From: Microbacterium capsulatum
GTDB taxonomy: Bacteria; Actinomycetota; Actinomycetes; Actinomycetales; Microbacteriaceae
Length of the DNA stretch: 64,000 bases
Assembly: GCF_030865425.1 (NCBI RefSeq)
Contig: NZ_JAVFCB010000004.1
Location: forward strand, 248,001 to 312,000
Reading direction: 5' to 3'
A program made the position numbers and the translations under genes. Each line of letters opens with the position of its first letter. The first letter of the stretch is position 1. Shown here piece after piece: positions 8,340 through 16,614 of the stretch. The notes beneath the pieces are model-generated. The model was given only the letters and a program-made list of their open reading frames with translations, was not told the origin of the DNA and made no database searches.

Positions 8340-8650
8340 CCCTGTGGAATGCGGTCCTGCTCGCCGCGATCGGCTGCGTGGCGCTCAAGGGGATCGGCTA
8401 TCTCGTGCCGGCGTCGGTGCTCGAGGCGCCGCGCCCCGCCCGGATCACGGACCTGCTCACCGTCGCGCTGCTCGCGGCGCTCGTGGCGGTGCAGGCGCTC
8501 GCGTCCGGACAGCACGTCGTGCTCGACGCGCGGGTACCGGCGGTACTCGTGGCCGCGGGGCTGCTCCGATTGCGCCAGTCCTTCCTCGTCGTGGTGATCG
8601 CCGCGGCCGCGGTGGCGGCGCTGCTGCGGCTCGTCGGCTGGGCCGTCTGA
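8336..8650 (+). CDS. azlD: AzlD family branched-chain amino acid exporter, small subunit
   Basis: A 104-residue protein with about four hydrophobic helices (NAVLLAAIGCVALKGIGYLVP; LLTVALLAALVAVQAL; VPAVLVAAGLLRLRQSFLVVVIAAAAVAALLRLV). Size, topology and the ATGA overlap with azlC identify it as the AzlD partner, needed for export activity in the family. The fused length with AzlC is typical. Confidence 0.88.
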   Translation: MTLWNAVLLAAIGCVALKGIGYLVPASVLEAPRPARITDLLTVALLAALVAVQALASGQHVVLDARVPAVLVAAGLLRLRQSFLVVVIAAAAVAALLRLVGWAV

Positions 8651-8721
8651 CCGGGTCGGCCCGAGCGGCGCACACCGACCGTCCGAACGGCCCGCGCCAG
8701 CGGGCCCACAGCCCCCGCCGG

Positions 8722-8727
8722 TAGGCT
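8722..8727 (+). promoter_or_regulatory. -10 element upstream of the 8754 gene
   Basis: TAGGCT, followed 6 nt later by a GTG at 8734 that opens a 7-codon frame ending in TGA at 8755-8757, overlapping the ATG of the membrane-protein gene. The transcript may begin at this GTG. Confidence 0.45.
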
Positions 8728-8753
8728 CGGGCCGTGCGTGGGACGGAGATCGG

Positions 8754-9209
8754 ATGAGCATGTTGACCCGGCTGCTGTCGTGGGTCGCCCTGTGCGCGGT
8801 GGGAGCCGTGTTCGGGCTGGCGACGACGATCACCCACGCCTCGTCCCTGGCGGTGGTGCCCGCGATCGCGCGGATCCCGGTGCTCGGCACGATCCTCTCC
8901 TCCGGGGCGGTCGGGATCGTCCTCGGCGTGCTCGCCTGCGGTGGGATCCTGCTCGCGGTGCGGCTGCTGCTGCACGATCGCTGGGCGGCTCTCGCAACCG
9001 GCCTCGGCATGCTCGCCGGCATGGTCGTGATCTCCGGGACGGGGCCCGGCGGCTCCGTGATCGTGCCGGGCGACCTGCTCGGCATCGTGTGGACCTGGAC
9101 CGTCGCAGGCATGGCCCTGCTCGTCGTCGCGTGGCCGGACTTCTCCCGGATCCGCACGCTGCAGCAGGAGCATGCCGCACGCGTCTCGGCACCGGGGGAC
9201 GGGTCGTAG
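8754..9209 (+). CDS. Multi-pass membrane protein of unknown function
   Basis: A 151-residue protein with four hydrophobic segments (LLSWVALCAVGAVFGLATTI; ILSSGAVGIVLGVLACGGILLAV; ALATGLGMLAGMVVIS; IVWTWTVAGMALLVVAW) and a short polar C-terminus. I recognise it only as the kind of small actinobacterial membrane protein often found before fdxA; no catalytic motif is visible. GGAG at 8743-8746 precedes the ATG. A tiny upstream frame (8734-8757) overlaps its start. Confidence 0.65.
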   Translation: MSMLTRLLSWVALCAVGAVFGLATTITHASSLAVVPAIARIPVLGTILSSGAVGIVLGVLACGGILLAVRLLLHDRWAALATGLGMLAGMVVISGTGPGGSVIVPGDLLGIVWTWTVAGMALLVVAWPDFSRIRTLQQEHAARVSAPGDGS

Positions 9210-9212
9210 ACT
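9207..9212 (+). promoter_or_regulatory. -10 element, leaderless fdxA
   Basis: TAGACT overlapping the stop codon of the upstream gene, then 6 nt, then the GTG start of fdxA at 9219. Confidence 0.55.
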
Positions 9213-9218
9213 GGGGCT

Positions 9219-9539
9219 GTGACGTATGTGATCGCTCTTCCGTGTGTCGATGTGAAGGACCGTGCCTGCATCGACGAGTGCCCCGTGGACTGCATCTATG
9301 AGGGCGAGCGGTCGTTGTACATCCACCCGGACGAGTGCGTCGACTGCGGCGCCTGCGAGCCGGTCTGCCCGGTCGAGGCGATCTACTACGAGGACGACCT
9401 GCCCGAGGAGTGGTCCGACTACTACAAGGCCAACGTCGAGTTCTTCGACGAGGTGGGCTCGCCCGGCGGCGCCGCCAAGATCGGCGTGATCCACCACGAC
9501 CACCCGATCATCGCCGCGCTCCCGCCTCAGGGCGAGTGA
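9219..9539 (+). CDS. fdxA: 7Fe ferredoxin (3Fe-4S/4Fe-4S)
   Basis: A 106-residue soluble electron carrier. Cysteines 9, 17 and 50 fit the 3Fe-4S cluster, and 21, 40, 43 and 46 the 4Fe-4S cluster, with the extra free cysteine 25; this is the spacing of the Azotobacter FdI family, shifted by one residue. The C-terminal half ([10 protein letters not shown]...[11 protein letters not shown]) is the usual actinobacterial FdxA extension. It ends 7 nt before dapC; the fdxA-dapC pair is frequent in Actinobacteria, although no direct biochemical link is known to me. The start is the GTG placed right after a TAGACT -10 hexamer. Confidence 0.95.
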   Translation: MTYVIALPCVDVKDRACIDECPVDCIYEGERSLYIHPDECVDCGACEPVCPVEAIYYEDDLPEEWSDYYKANVEFFDEVGSPGGAAKIGVIHHDHPIIAALPPQGE

Positions 9540-9546
9540 ACCGCGC

Positions 9547-10668
9547 ATGAGCGTCCGCGACCTCGCCGACTACCCCTGGGACGCGGTCGTCCCGTACCGC
9601 GAGCGGGCGGCCGCCCACCCGGACGGCATCGTCGACCTGGCGATCGGATCGCCCGTCGATCCCACGCCCGAGATCATCCGGCGCGCGCTCGCCGAGGCGA
9701 CCGACGCGCACTCCTACCCGCAGACCGTCGGCACGCCGACCCTGCGCGAGGCGATCGTGGAGTGGTACGCCCGCCGTCGCGGGGTGCCCGACCTGCGCGT
9801 CGACAACGTCATGCCGACGATCGGATCCAAGGAGCTCGTCGCGCTGCTGCCGACCCTGCTCGGACTCGGCGCGGGCGACATCGTCGTGCAGCCGAAGGTC
9901 GCCTACCCGACCTACGCCGTGGGCGCGACCGTGGCCGGCGCGACCGTCGTCTCGGAGGACGACCCGGCGCTCTGGCCCGAGGGCGCGAAGCTCATCTGGA
10001 TCAACACCCCGGGCAACCCGGACGGCCGCACCTGGACCGTCGACGAGCTCGCCGCGGCCGTGCGCCGCGCGCGGGAGCTCGGCGCGACCCTGGCGAGCGA
10101 CGAGTGCTACGCCGAGCTCGGCTGGGAGGGCCCCTGGGCGACGGAGCCGGTGCCCTCGGTGCTGGACCCCCGTGTCACCGGCGGCACGCGCGCCGGGCTG
10201 CTCAGCGTCTACTCGCTGAGCAAGCAGTCCAACCTGGCCGGCTACCGCGCCGCGTTCATCGCCGGCTGCGCGCGCATCGTGGGGGAGATCCTCACCGCGC
10301 GCAAACACCTCGGGCTCATGCCGCCCGCGCCCGTGCAGCACGCGATGGCGGTCGCGCTGCGCGACGACGAGCACGTCGCCGTGCAGAAGGAGCGCTACCG
10401 CCGGCGGCGTGAGCTGCTCAAGCCGGCGCTCCTCGAGGCGGGCTTCCGGATCGACGGCTCGGAGGCGGGCCTGTACCTGTGGGCCACTCAGGGTCGCGAC
10501 GCCTGGGAGTCGATGGGCGTCCTCGCGGATCTCGGGATCCTCGCCGGTCCCGGGCCGTTCTACGGAGACTTCTCCGCGGAGCACGTGCGGCTCTCGCTGA
10601 CGGCCCCGCTGGAGCGCATCGAGGCGGCCGCCGCCCGGCTCCGCGGCCTCGGCGCCGCACGTTCGTAG
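9547..10668 (+). CDS. dapC: Succinyldiaminopimelate transaminase
   Basis: A 373-residue PLP-dependent fold-type I aminotransferase that converts N-succinyl-2-amino-6-ketopimelate to N-succinyl-LL-diaminopimelate in the lysine/peptidoglycan pathway. Visible features: the N-terminal DYPWDAVVPYRERA, substrate motif GSPVDPTPE, the PLP-binding lysine in YSLSKQSNLAGYR (about residue 226), and C-terminal VRLSLT. The position behind fdxA and the presence of dapD and dapE 6-7 kb downstream support DapC over a generic aminotransferase. Length matches the family. Confidence 0.92.
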   Translation: MSVRDLADYPWDAVVPYRERAAAHPDGIVDLAIGSPVDPTPEIIRRALAEATDAHSYPQTVGTPTLREAIVEWYARRRGVPDLRVDNVMPTIGSKELVALLPTLLGLGAGDIVVQPKVAYPTYAVGATVAGATVVSEDDPALWPEGAKLIWINTPGNPDGRTWTVDELAAAVRRARELGATLASDECYAELGWEGPWATEPVPSVLDPRVTGGTRAGLLSVYSLSKQSNLAGYRAAFIAGCARIVGEILTARKHLGLMPPAPVQHAMAVALRDDEHVAVQKERYRRRRELLKPALLEAGFRIDGSEAGLYLWATQGRDAWESMGVLADLGILAGPGPFYGDFSAEHVRLSLTAPLERIEAAAARLRGLGAARS

Positions 10669-10728
10669 CTTTCGCGCAGAACATTGCTCGGAGTCTTGGT
10701 CGGTTCCACAGTGGGCATCCGAGCGGGC

Positions 10729-10734
10729 TAGGCT
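10729..10734 (+). promoter_or_regulatory. Candidate -10 of gltA
   Basis: TAGGCT, 77 nt before the GTG start, giving a leader of about 70 nt that contains AGGAGG (10801-10806). Same hexamer as in front of the tRNA-fMet gene. Confidence 0.4.
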
Positions 10735-10811
10735 GTACACGCGACGCGGTCCGGTACTCATCGGCGCCGACCGTGCATCCCCCACACGAGACAGACGCAT
10801 AGGAGGTCTGC

Positions 10812-12107
10812 GTGAGCGCAGCGGGCGAGCGGCCTACGAAGGCGACGCTGACAGTAGGCGAGACGACCGCGGAGTTCCCCGTGCTGCACGGCGCCGACGG
10901 GCACGACAGCATCGACTTCTCCACCCTCACGAAGAAGACCGGCCACACCGGCCTGGACTACGGTTTCGTGAACACGGCGTCGACGAAGTCGGCGATCACG
11001 TTCATCGACGGCGACGAGGGCATCCTGCGCTACCGCGGCTACCCGATCGAGCAGATCGCGAACACGTGCTCCTACCTCGAGGTCGCCTGGCTGCTCATCT
11101 ACGGCGAGCTGCCCAGCGCGTCCGAGCTCGCCGAGTTCGACGAGAAGATCCGCCGGCACACGCTGCTGCACGAGGACCTGAAGCACTTCTTCTCCGCCCT
11201 GCCGCACACGGCCCACCCGATGTCGGTGCTGTCGTCCGCGGTGGCCGCGCTCTCGACCTACTACGAGGGCGACACCGACCCGCACAACCCGGAGCACGTC
11301 GAGCTCAACCAGATCCGCATGCTCGCGAAGCTGCCCGTGATCGCCGCGTACGCGCACAAGAAGAGCGTCGGTCAGGCGTTCCTCTACCCGGACAACTCGC
11401 TGAGCTTCGTGGACAACTTCCTCAAGCTCAACTTCGGCGTGCACAGCGAGAAGTACGAGATCAACCCGGTCATGTCCCGCGCTCTCGAGCTCCTGCTCAT
11501 CCTGCACGAGGACCACGAGCAGAACGCCTCCACCTCGACGGTGCGCCTGGTCGGCTCGACCGGGGCCAACCAGTTCGCCTCGATCTCGGCCGGCATCCAG
11601 GCCCTCTCCGGCCCGCTGCACGGCGGCGCGAACGAGGCCGTGCTGACGATGCTCGCGCAGATCCGCGACTCCGGCCAGAGCATGCAGCGCTTCGTCGAGC
11701 GGGTGAAGAACAAGGAGGACGGCGTCAAGCTGATGGGCTTCGGGCACCGGGTCTACAAGAACTACGACCCGCGCGCGAAGCTCGTCAAGGAGGCAGCGGA
11801 CGAGGTCCTCGCCCAGCTCGGCGTGACGGATCCGCTGCTCGATCTCGCGAAGGAGCTTGAGGAGATCGCGCTCGCCGATGACTACTTCCGCGAGCGCCGG
11901 CTGTACCCGAACGTCGACTTCTACACCGGCGTGATCTACAAGGCGATGGGCTTCCCTACCCGCATGTTCACGGTGCTCTTCGCGATCGGCCGGCTGCCCG
12001 GCTGGCTCGCGCAGTGGCGCGAGCTGAACCTCGACCCGCAGACCAAGATCGGCCGCCCGCAGCAGCTGTACACGGGATCGCCGGAGCGTCGGTTCCAGCG
12101 ACCCTGA
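10812..12107 (+). CDS. gltA: Citrate synthase (type II, hexameric family)
   Basis: A 431-residue enzyme condensing acetyl-CoA and oxaloacetate, the first step of the TCA cycle. Catalytic residues are visible as His270 (GPLHGGANE), His312 (GFGHRVYKNYDPR) and Asp369 (VDFYTG), matching the family triad. The N-terminal beta-rich extension (TLTVGETTAEFPVLHG...) places it in the large type II group. The GTG start follows AGGAGG. It is monocistronic: divergent-free upstream gap of 143 bp and a strong terminator directly downstream. Confidence 0.97.
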   Translation: MSAAGERPTKATLTVGETTAEFPVLHGADGHDSIDFSTLTKKTGHTGLDYGFVNTASTKSAITFIDGDEGILRYRGYPIEQIANTCSYLEVAWLLIYGELPSASELAEFDEKIRRHTLLHEDLKHFFSALPHTAHPMSVLSSAVAALSTYYEGDTDPHNPEHVELNQIRMLAKLPVIAAYAHKKSVGQAFLYPDNSLSFVDNFLKLNFGVHSEKYEINPVMSRALELLLILHEDHEQNASTSTVRLVGSTGANQFASISAGIQALSGPLHGGANEAVLTMLAQIRDSGQSMQRFVERVKNKEDGVKLMGFGHRVYKNYDPRAKLVKEAADEVLAQLGVTDPLLDLAKELEEIALADDYFRERRLYPNVDFYTGVIYKAMGFPTRMFTVLFAIGRLPGWLAQWRELNLDPQTKIGRPQQLYTGSPERRFQRP

Positions 12108-12115
12108 GCCCGCGC

Positions 12116-12160
12116 ACGAAAGGGAGGGAGGATCCGGATCGGGTCCTCCCTCCCTTCGTT
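12116..12160 (+). terminator. Strong intrinsic terminator of gltA
   Basis: ACGAAAGGGAGGGAGGA pairs with TCCTCCCTCCCTTCGT (one bulged A) around an ~11-nt loop, beginning 8 nt after the gltA stop; a short T-containing run follows. Confidence 0.85.
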
Positions 12161-12168
12161 CACGGCTA

Positions 12169-12196
12169 TTGACAAGCGGTCAGCGGCAGGTGTACC
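12169..12196 (+). promoter_or_regulatory. Candidate promoter of the cupin gene
   Basis: TTGACA at 12169-12174 and a weak -10 TGTACC at 12191-12196, spacing 16. It lies in the 302-bp gap between gltA and the cupin gene. The rest of the gap (12200-12395) holds nothing I can name. Confidence 0.35.
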
Positions 12197-12409
12197 ACTC
12201 AGGGTGACTGGGGGCGGCAGGGACGGTCGGGTTCGGCCTGGTGACGCCGCGAGACGGTCGGGGACGTGGTTCGGCCACGGTCCGCGATCGCCGCAACGAC
12301 GATGGGTTCAGGCGGCGCGGGCGCGCCCGACCACGTCCGGCGCGGTGCCAGGAGCGTCCCGGGTGAGCGCTGTCGATGCCGCCTTCTCGATCACCCGCGG
12401 GAGGTTCTC

Positions 12410-12763
12410 ATGTCGGACAAGCACAACATCGAGACGCCGCACGAGCGGCGCCCCTTCCACGCCCACGGTCACATGGATGTGGTGACCCTGGGCGACTTCA
12501 CGCTCGGTCGAGGGGTCTTCGAGCCGGGCTGGCGCTGGTCGGAGGACGTCAAGCCGATCGCGGGCACGGAGTCCTGCCAGACGCACCACACCGGGATCTG
12601 CCTCGAGGGGCGGATGACGGTGCGGTTCGACGACGGCACCGAGATCGACATGGGGCCGGGCGACGTGGTCGATCTGAGCCCCGGTCACGACGCCTGGACG
12701 GTCGGCGACGAGGCCTGCGTCTTCCTCGACACCGGGGTCAAGGGGTACGCCAAACCGGCGTGA
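12410..12763 (+). CDS. Small cupin domain protein
   Basis: A 117-residue single-domain cupin. The beta-barrel core runs from FTLGRGVFEPGWRWSEDVKP to the second motif with HTGICLEGRMTVRFDDGTEIDMGPGDVVDLSPGHDAWTVGDE; a His pair (CQTHHTG) and a later His (PGHDAW) could bind a metal. I start at ATG 12410 because GGGAGG precedes it, and the longer in-frame N-terminus to 12266 is Arg/Gly-rich and not cupin-like. Function unknown; proteins of this kind are often annotated only as cupin. It stands alone between gltA and a convergent helicase. Confidence 0.8.
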   Translation: MSDKHNIETPHERRPFHAHGHMDVVTLGDFTLGRGVFEPGWRWSEDVKPIAGTESCQTHHTGICLEGRMTVRFDDGTEIDMGPGDVVDLSPGHDAWTVGDEACVFLDTGVKGYAKPA

Positions 12764-12808
12764 GCCACGGCCCGCGGGGGTCGCGGCTCACGCCGGAGAC
12801 GGCTCGTG

Positions 12809-14239
12809 TCAGCGCGCGGTCGGGGTGCCCTGGGGCCGCGACGACCGGCGACGGCGCCGGCGGGCCGGGGCCTCGGCGGTGGTGCCGGAGTGCGGCGCGG
12901 CATGCGGCGTGCGCGGCTGGTGCGGCTGCGGGGATCCGGATCCGGTGCGGCCCTGCTGCCCGCGCTGGCCGTGCGGCTTCGGCGCGTGCGCACGCTGACC
13001 GGCCTGCGCGTTCCTCGCGCCGCCCGGCTTCTGGGCGCCCTGCTGCGGGACCGGCTTGGGGGCCGGCTTCACGTGCGGGGCGCGCTCTCCGACGAGCTCC
13101 TCGACGATCGCCGCCGAGACGGGCTCGAGATCGGCCGTGATGCCGGCCTTGCGCAGCAGATCCTTCACGTCGCGACGCTGCTCGGGCAGCACGACGGTGA
13201 CGACGGTGCCGGCGGCCCCCGCGCGGGCGGTGCGCCCGGAGCGGTGCAGGTACGCCTTGTGCTCGACCGGCGGGTCCACGTGCACGACGAGCTCGACGTC
13301 GTCGACGTGCACACCGCGGGCGGCCACGTCGGTGGCGACGAGCACGCGCACGCCGCCGTCGGCCGGGTCGGCGGAGAACGCGGCGAGGTTGCGCTCGCGG
13401 GCGTTCTGGCCGAGGTTGCCGTGCAGGTCGACCGCGGGGATCCCGGCGGTCGTCAGCACCTTGGCGAGCTTCTTCGCGTGGTGCTTGGTGCGGGTGAACA
13501 GGATGCGGCGGCCGGTGCCCGACGCGAGGTCCTGCACGAGCTGCTTCTTGGCGTCCCCGTCGGCGGTGAGCAGCACCCGGTGGGTCATCTCGCCGACCGG
13601 CACGCTGGCCTCGTCGACCTCGTGGCTGACCGGGTTCGCGAGGAACCGGCGGGCGAGCTTGTCGATGCCGTTGTCGAGCGTGGCGCTGAACAGCAGGCGC
13701 TGGCCGTCCGCGGGGGTCGCCGCGAGGATCCGGGTGACACCGGGCAGGAAGCCGAGGTCGGCCATGTGGTCGGCCTCGTCGAGGACGGCGATCTCGACCT
13801 GGTCGAGCCGCACGACGCTCTGCTTCATGAGGTCCTCGAGGCGGCCGGGGCAGGCCACGACGATGTCGACGCCGCGGCGCAGCGCCTCCTCCTGGGGGCG
13901 CTGGCTGACGCCGCCGAAGACGGTGGTGACGCGCAGCCCGGCGGCCTTGGCGAGCGGGGCGATGGTCGCCGCGATCTGCGAGGCGAGTTCGCGCGTCGGA
14001 GCGAGCACGAGCCCGCGGGGGTGCTGCGGGCGGGCCTTCGCGCCGGTGAGGCGTGCGACGAGGGGGAGCGAGAAGGCGAGCGTCTTGCCGCTGCCGGTGC
14101 GGCCGCGGCCGAGCAGGTCGCGGCCGGCGAGTGCGTCGGGCAGCGTGTCGCGCTGGATCGGGAACGGCTCGCTCTTGCCGGTGGAGGCGAGGACGGCGGC
14201 CAGCGGCGCGGGCACGCCGAGGTCGAGGAAGGAAGGCAT
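12809..14239 (-). CDS. DEAD-box ATP-dependent RNA helicase
   Basis: A 476-residue RNA helicase. In order: Q motif FPIQRDTLPDA near residue 27, Walker A GRTGSGKT near 47, PTRELA, Walker B VLDEADHM, motif III SATLD, then the second RecA domain with TDVAARGVHVDDV and the HRSGRTARAG arginine-finger motif. The last ~100 residues are a basic low-complexity tail rich in Pro, Gln, Gly and Arg (residue ~385 on), typical of RNA-binding tails in actinobacterial RhlE/CsdA-like proteins. Usual roles are RNA remodelling, ribosome assembly and cold response. A second helicase of the same type is at 37882-39402. Confidence 0.93.
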   Translation of the reverse strand: MPSFLDLGVPAPLAAVLASTGKSEPFPIQRDTLPDALAGRDLLGRGRTGSGKTLAFSLPLVARLTGAKARPQHPRGLVLAPTRELASQIAATIAPLAKAAGLRVTTVFGGVSQRPQEEALRRGVDIVVACPGRLEDLMKQSVVRLDQVEIAVLDEADHMADLGFLPGVTRILAATPADGQRLLFSATLDNGIDKLARRFLANPVSHEVDEASVPVGEMTHRVLLTADGDAKKQLVQDLASGTGRRILFTRTKHHAKKLAKVLTTAGIPAVDLHGNLGQNARERNLAAFSADPADGGVRVLVATDVAARGVHVDDVELVVHVDPPVEHKAYLHRSGRTARAGAAGTVVTVVLPEQRRDVKDLLRKAGITADLEPVSAAIVEELVGERAPHVKPAPKPVPQQGAQKPGGARNAQAGQRAHAPKPHGQRGQQGRTGSGSPQPHQPRTPHAAPHSGTTAEAPARRRRRRSSRPQGTPTAR

Positions 14240-14353
14240 GGATATCTCCTGGGCCGGATGCCCGGCCGCGTAGGGGCGTCGTGGTCGACGCGCGAGGTCG
14301 CCGCTCAGAACCGGATCACGAGGGGGAGAAGGCTCTCACGAGCGTGCTCCGCG

Positions 14354-14374
14354 CCCCGGGACGGTGTCCCGGGG
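14354..14374 (-). terminator. Hairpin between the MFS gene and the DEAD-box helicase
   Basis: Perfect 9-bp stem CCCCGGGAC / GTCCCGGGG with a 3-nt loop. On the minus strand it is downstream of the MFS gene (ends 14430) and 115 nt before the helicase start, so it can be the MFS terminator or a leader structure of the helicase. No U tract. Confidence 0.5.
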
Positions 14375-14429
14375 AAGAACCAGGGAGGCGACGAGTTGCC
14401 GGATGATCCGACAACCCGTCGATCCTACC

Positions 14430-15830
14430 TCATGCGGCGTCTGCGAACTCCGGCACGCGTCCAGGGACGGTCGTCGCGGCGGGGCGCGTCCGCACGGCCC
14501 ACACGATGGCCCCTGCCGTGAGCGTGCTGGCGGCCACGAGCCCCCAGGCCACGGCGAACCCCGCCGCGGAGCCGTGCGGAGCCGATCCGAAGACGATCGC
14601 GCCGGTGGCGGCGGATCCGATCGCGGATCCGATCGTGCGCAGGTTGGCGTTCACGCCGGTCGCCACGCCGGTCACCGCCGCGGGCACGCCCTGCACCACG
14701 ATGCTCGCGGAGGCGGCGTACGCCAGCCCGCAGCCGATGCCGAATCCGGCGCCGGCGAGCGCGAGCTGCCAGGGCGCGGAGTGCGCGAGCGCGGCGGACG
14801 CCGCCGAGGCGCCCATCAGCACGGCGCCGATCGCGAGCATCGCGCGCAGCGACACGATCCGGCTGATCGCGCCCGCGGCGAAGCCGATCCCGCTCATGCC
14901 GATCAGCATGGGGACCAGGACGAGCCCGGCGCCCTGGACCGAGAGCCCACCGCCTCCGGCCGTCGCGGAGAGCTCGAGGAACTGCGGCAGGTAGCCCCAG
15001 AACGCGAACACCCCGGCGCCGATCAGGAGCGAGGCGGCGTTGGCCGGCCAGATCGCGGGTGACGTCATCAGGCGCAGGTCGACGAGCGGCTCGGCCGAGC
15101 GCAGCTCGCTCACGATCCACGCGGCGAAGGCGAGGAGCGCGGCCCCGAAGAAGGCCAGCGTGGCCGGCGAGCTCCAGCCCCAGCGCGCACCGGCGCTGAG
15201 CGGGACGAGGAGCGCCACGAGCCACGCCGACAGCAGCACGGAGGAGCGGGCGTTCACCCGGCCGCGCGCGCGAGTCCCGCTGTCGCGGACCGACACCACG
15301 GTGAGGAACGCGCCGATCGCGGCGACGACGAACGGGATCGCGAACGTGCCGCGCCAGCCGACCAGGTCGGCGAGGGGCCCGGCCAGGACCGTGCCCGCGG
15401 CGCCGCCGATGCCGATCACGGCGCTCACGACGCCGATCGCGCCGGTCACGCGTTCGCGGGGGAGCGCGTCGCGGAGCAGGCCGTAGGCGAGCGGGAACAG
15501 CGCCCCGCCGATGCCCTGCAGCACCCGGGCGACGATGAGCACGGCGAGGTCCGGTGCGACCGCCGCGAGCACGTCGCCCAGCGCAGTGACGCCGATCGTG
15601 AGGAGGAAGGTGGTGCGGCGCCCGCGGAGGTCGCCGATCCGGCCGAGGGTGGGCGTCGCGACCGCGGCGGCGATGAGCCATGCGGTCATGGTCCAGCTGG
15701 CCGCGTCGGCGGTGACGCCGAACTCGGCCTGCACGAGCGGGACGAGGGGGATGACGAGGTTCTGCAGAAGCGCGATGGATGAGACCGCCACGGCGATGGC
15801 GACCAGGATCGAGGTGGATGAGCGGGACAT
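14430..15830 (-). CDS. MFS drug/proton antiporter (EmrB/QacA-like, DHA2 type)
   Basis: A 466-residue multi-pass transporter with about 14 hydrophobic segments. Motif A is GRIGDLRGRR between helices 2 and 3, and the antiporter motif C is seen in VIGIGGAAGTVLAGPLADLVGWRGTF. Such proteins expel drugs or toxic metabolites using the proton gradient. I start at ATG 15830 (MSRSSTSILV); the open frame continues upstream to 16139 but that part is an antisense shadow of tetR. Divergent from a TetR regulator with two palindromes between them, so expression is very likely repressed by that regulator. Confidence 0.92.
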   Translation of the reverse strand: MSRSSTSILVAIAVAVSSIALLQNLVIPLVPLVQAEFGVTADAASWTMTAWLIAAAVATPTLGRIGDLRGRRTTFLLTIGVTALGDVLAAVAPDLAVLIVARVLQGIGGALFPLAYGLLRDALPRERVTGAIGVVSAVIGIGGAAGTVLAGPLADLVGWRGTFAIPFVVAAIGAFLTVVSVRDSGTRARGRVNARSSVLLSAWLVALLVPLSAGARWGWSSPATLAFFGAALLAFAAWIVSELRSAEPLVDLRLMTSPAIWPANAASLLIGAGVFAFWGYLPQFLELSATAGGGGLSVQGAGLVLVPMLIGMSGIGFAAGAISRIVSLRAMLAIGAVLMGASAASAALAHSAPWQLALAGAGFGIGCGLAYAASASIVVQGVPAAVTGVATGVNANLRTIGSAIGSAATGAIVFGSAPHGSAAGFAVAWGLVAASTLTAGAIVWAVRTRPAATTVPGRVPEFADAA

Positions 15831-15876
15831 GAGTTCCCTTCCGGAGCCTGGAGAAGCGGAGTAAAGTGGGAGGAGA

Positions 15877-15890
15877 CCTCCGAACGGAGG
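15877..15890. promoter_or_regulatory. TetR operator palindrome 1
   Basis: Perfect inverted repeat CCTCCG-AA-CGGAGG in the divergent gap between the MFS and TetR genes, closer to the MFS start. Confidence 0.7.
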
Positions 15891-15911
15891 ACGCCTCCGG
15901 ATAGACATTAC

Positions 15912-15926
15912 CGGAGGGTCCCTCCG
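15912..15926. promoter_or_regulatory. TetR operator palindrome 2
   Basis: Perfect inverted repeat CGGAGGG-T-CCCTCCG, sharing the CGGAGG half site with palindrome 1; centre-to-centre distance is about 35 bp. Likely overlaps the promoter of the MFS gene, the regulator, or both. Confidence 0.75.
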
Positions 15927-15966
15927 TTTTGCAAGGGATGATCCGACGATCTTCGGAAGGAACGGG

Positions 15967-16536
15967 ATGAGCGGCCAGAACCGGGCGGCGACGACGCTGG
16001 AGGCGCGGCGTCCGCGGCGCGCGGATGCGGCGCGGAACTTCGACGCGCTCGTCGCGGCAGGGCGCGAGGCGTTCGCCGAGGACGGATCCGACGCGTCGCT
16101 GGAGGACATCGCGCGCCGGGCCGGCGTCGGCATCGGCACGCTCTACCGGAACTTCCCGACGCGGGACGACCTCATCGAGACGCTCTACCTGCGCGAGGTC
16201 GCGGCCCTCGCCGATTCCGCCGACGAGGTGGCGGGCCTCGCGCCGTGGCCGGCGCTCGAGGCGTGGCTGGACCGCTTCGTCGAGTACGTCGGCACCAAGC
16301 ACGTGCTGCTGGACGGCCTGAACGGGGAGTCGTCGGTGTTCGCCGAGTGCCGGGGCGTCATGCTCGGGGCGGGGGAGCCGCTGCTGAGGCGCGCGCAGGC
16401 GGACGGCAGCGTCAAGGCCGACCTCGACATCTCCGACATCGTCAAGCTCGTCGCGGGCGTCAGCGCGGTCGCGTACGACGACGAGGCGCAGCGCCGCAGG
16501 GTGCTCGGCCTCGCGATCGGCTCGATCCGGGCCTGA
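15967..16536 (+). CDS. TetR/AcrR family transcriptional repressor
   Basis: A 189-residue regulator. The N-terminal helix-turn-helix is at about residues 25-70 (ALVAAGREAFAEDGSDASLEDIARRAGVGIGTLYRNFPTRDDLIE split over the three helices), followed by a helical ligand-binding domain. The C-terminal part (ADGSVKADLDISDIVKLVAGV) matches the SbtR/TetR_C_33-like group common in Actinobacteria. It is divergent from the MFS exporter and should repress it; two operator-like palindromes lie in the 136-bp gap. AAGGAAC precedes the ATG. Confidence 0.92.
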   Translation: MSGQNRAATTLEARRPRRADAARNFDALVAAGREAFAEDGSDASLEDIARRAGVGIGTLYRNFPTRDDLIETLYLREVAALADSADEVAGLAPWPALEAWLDRFVEYVGTKHVLLDGLNGESSVFAECRGVMLGAGEPLLRRAQADGSVKADLDISDIVKLVAGVSAVAYDDEAQRRRVLGLAIGSIRA

Positions 16537-16614
16537 CGAGCGGCCGGCGCGTTTCGTCTCGGTCGCCCGCTGCGCGGTCGAGCTCGCTCAACGACCCCGA
16601 AGGGACGTCACGCG

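Noticed and set aside
12204..12485. 93-residue plus-strand frame before the cupin gene
   Set aside because: Gly/Arg/Ser-rich, no ribosome site, overlaps the cupin start in another frame.
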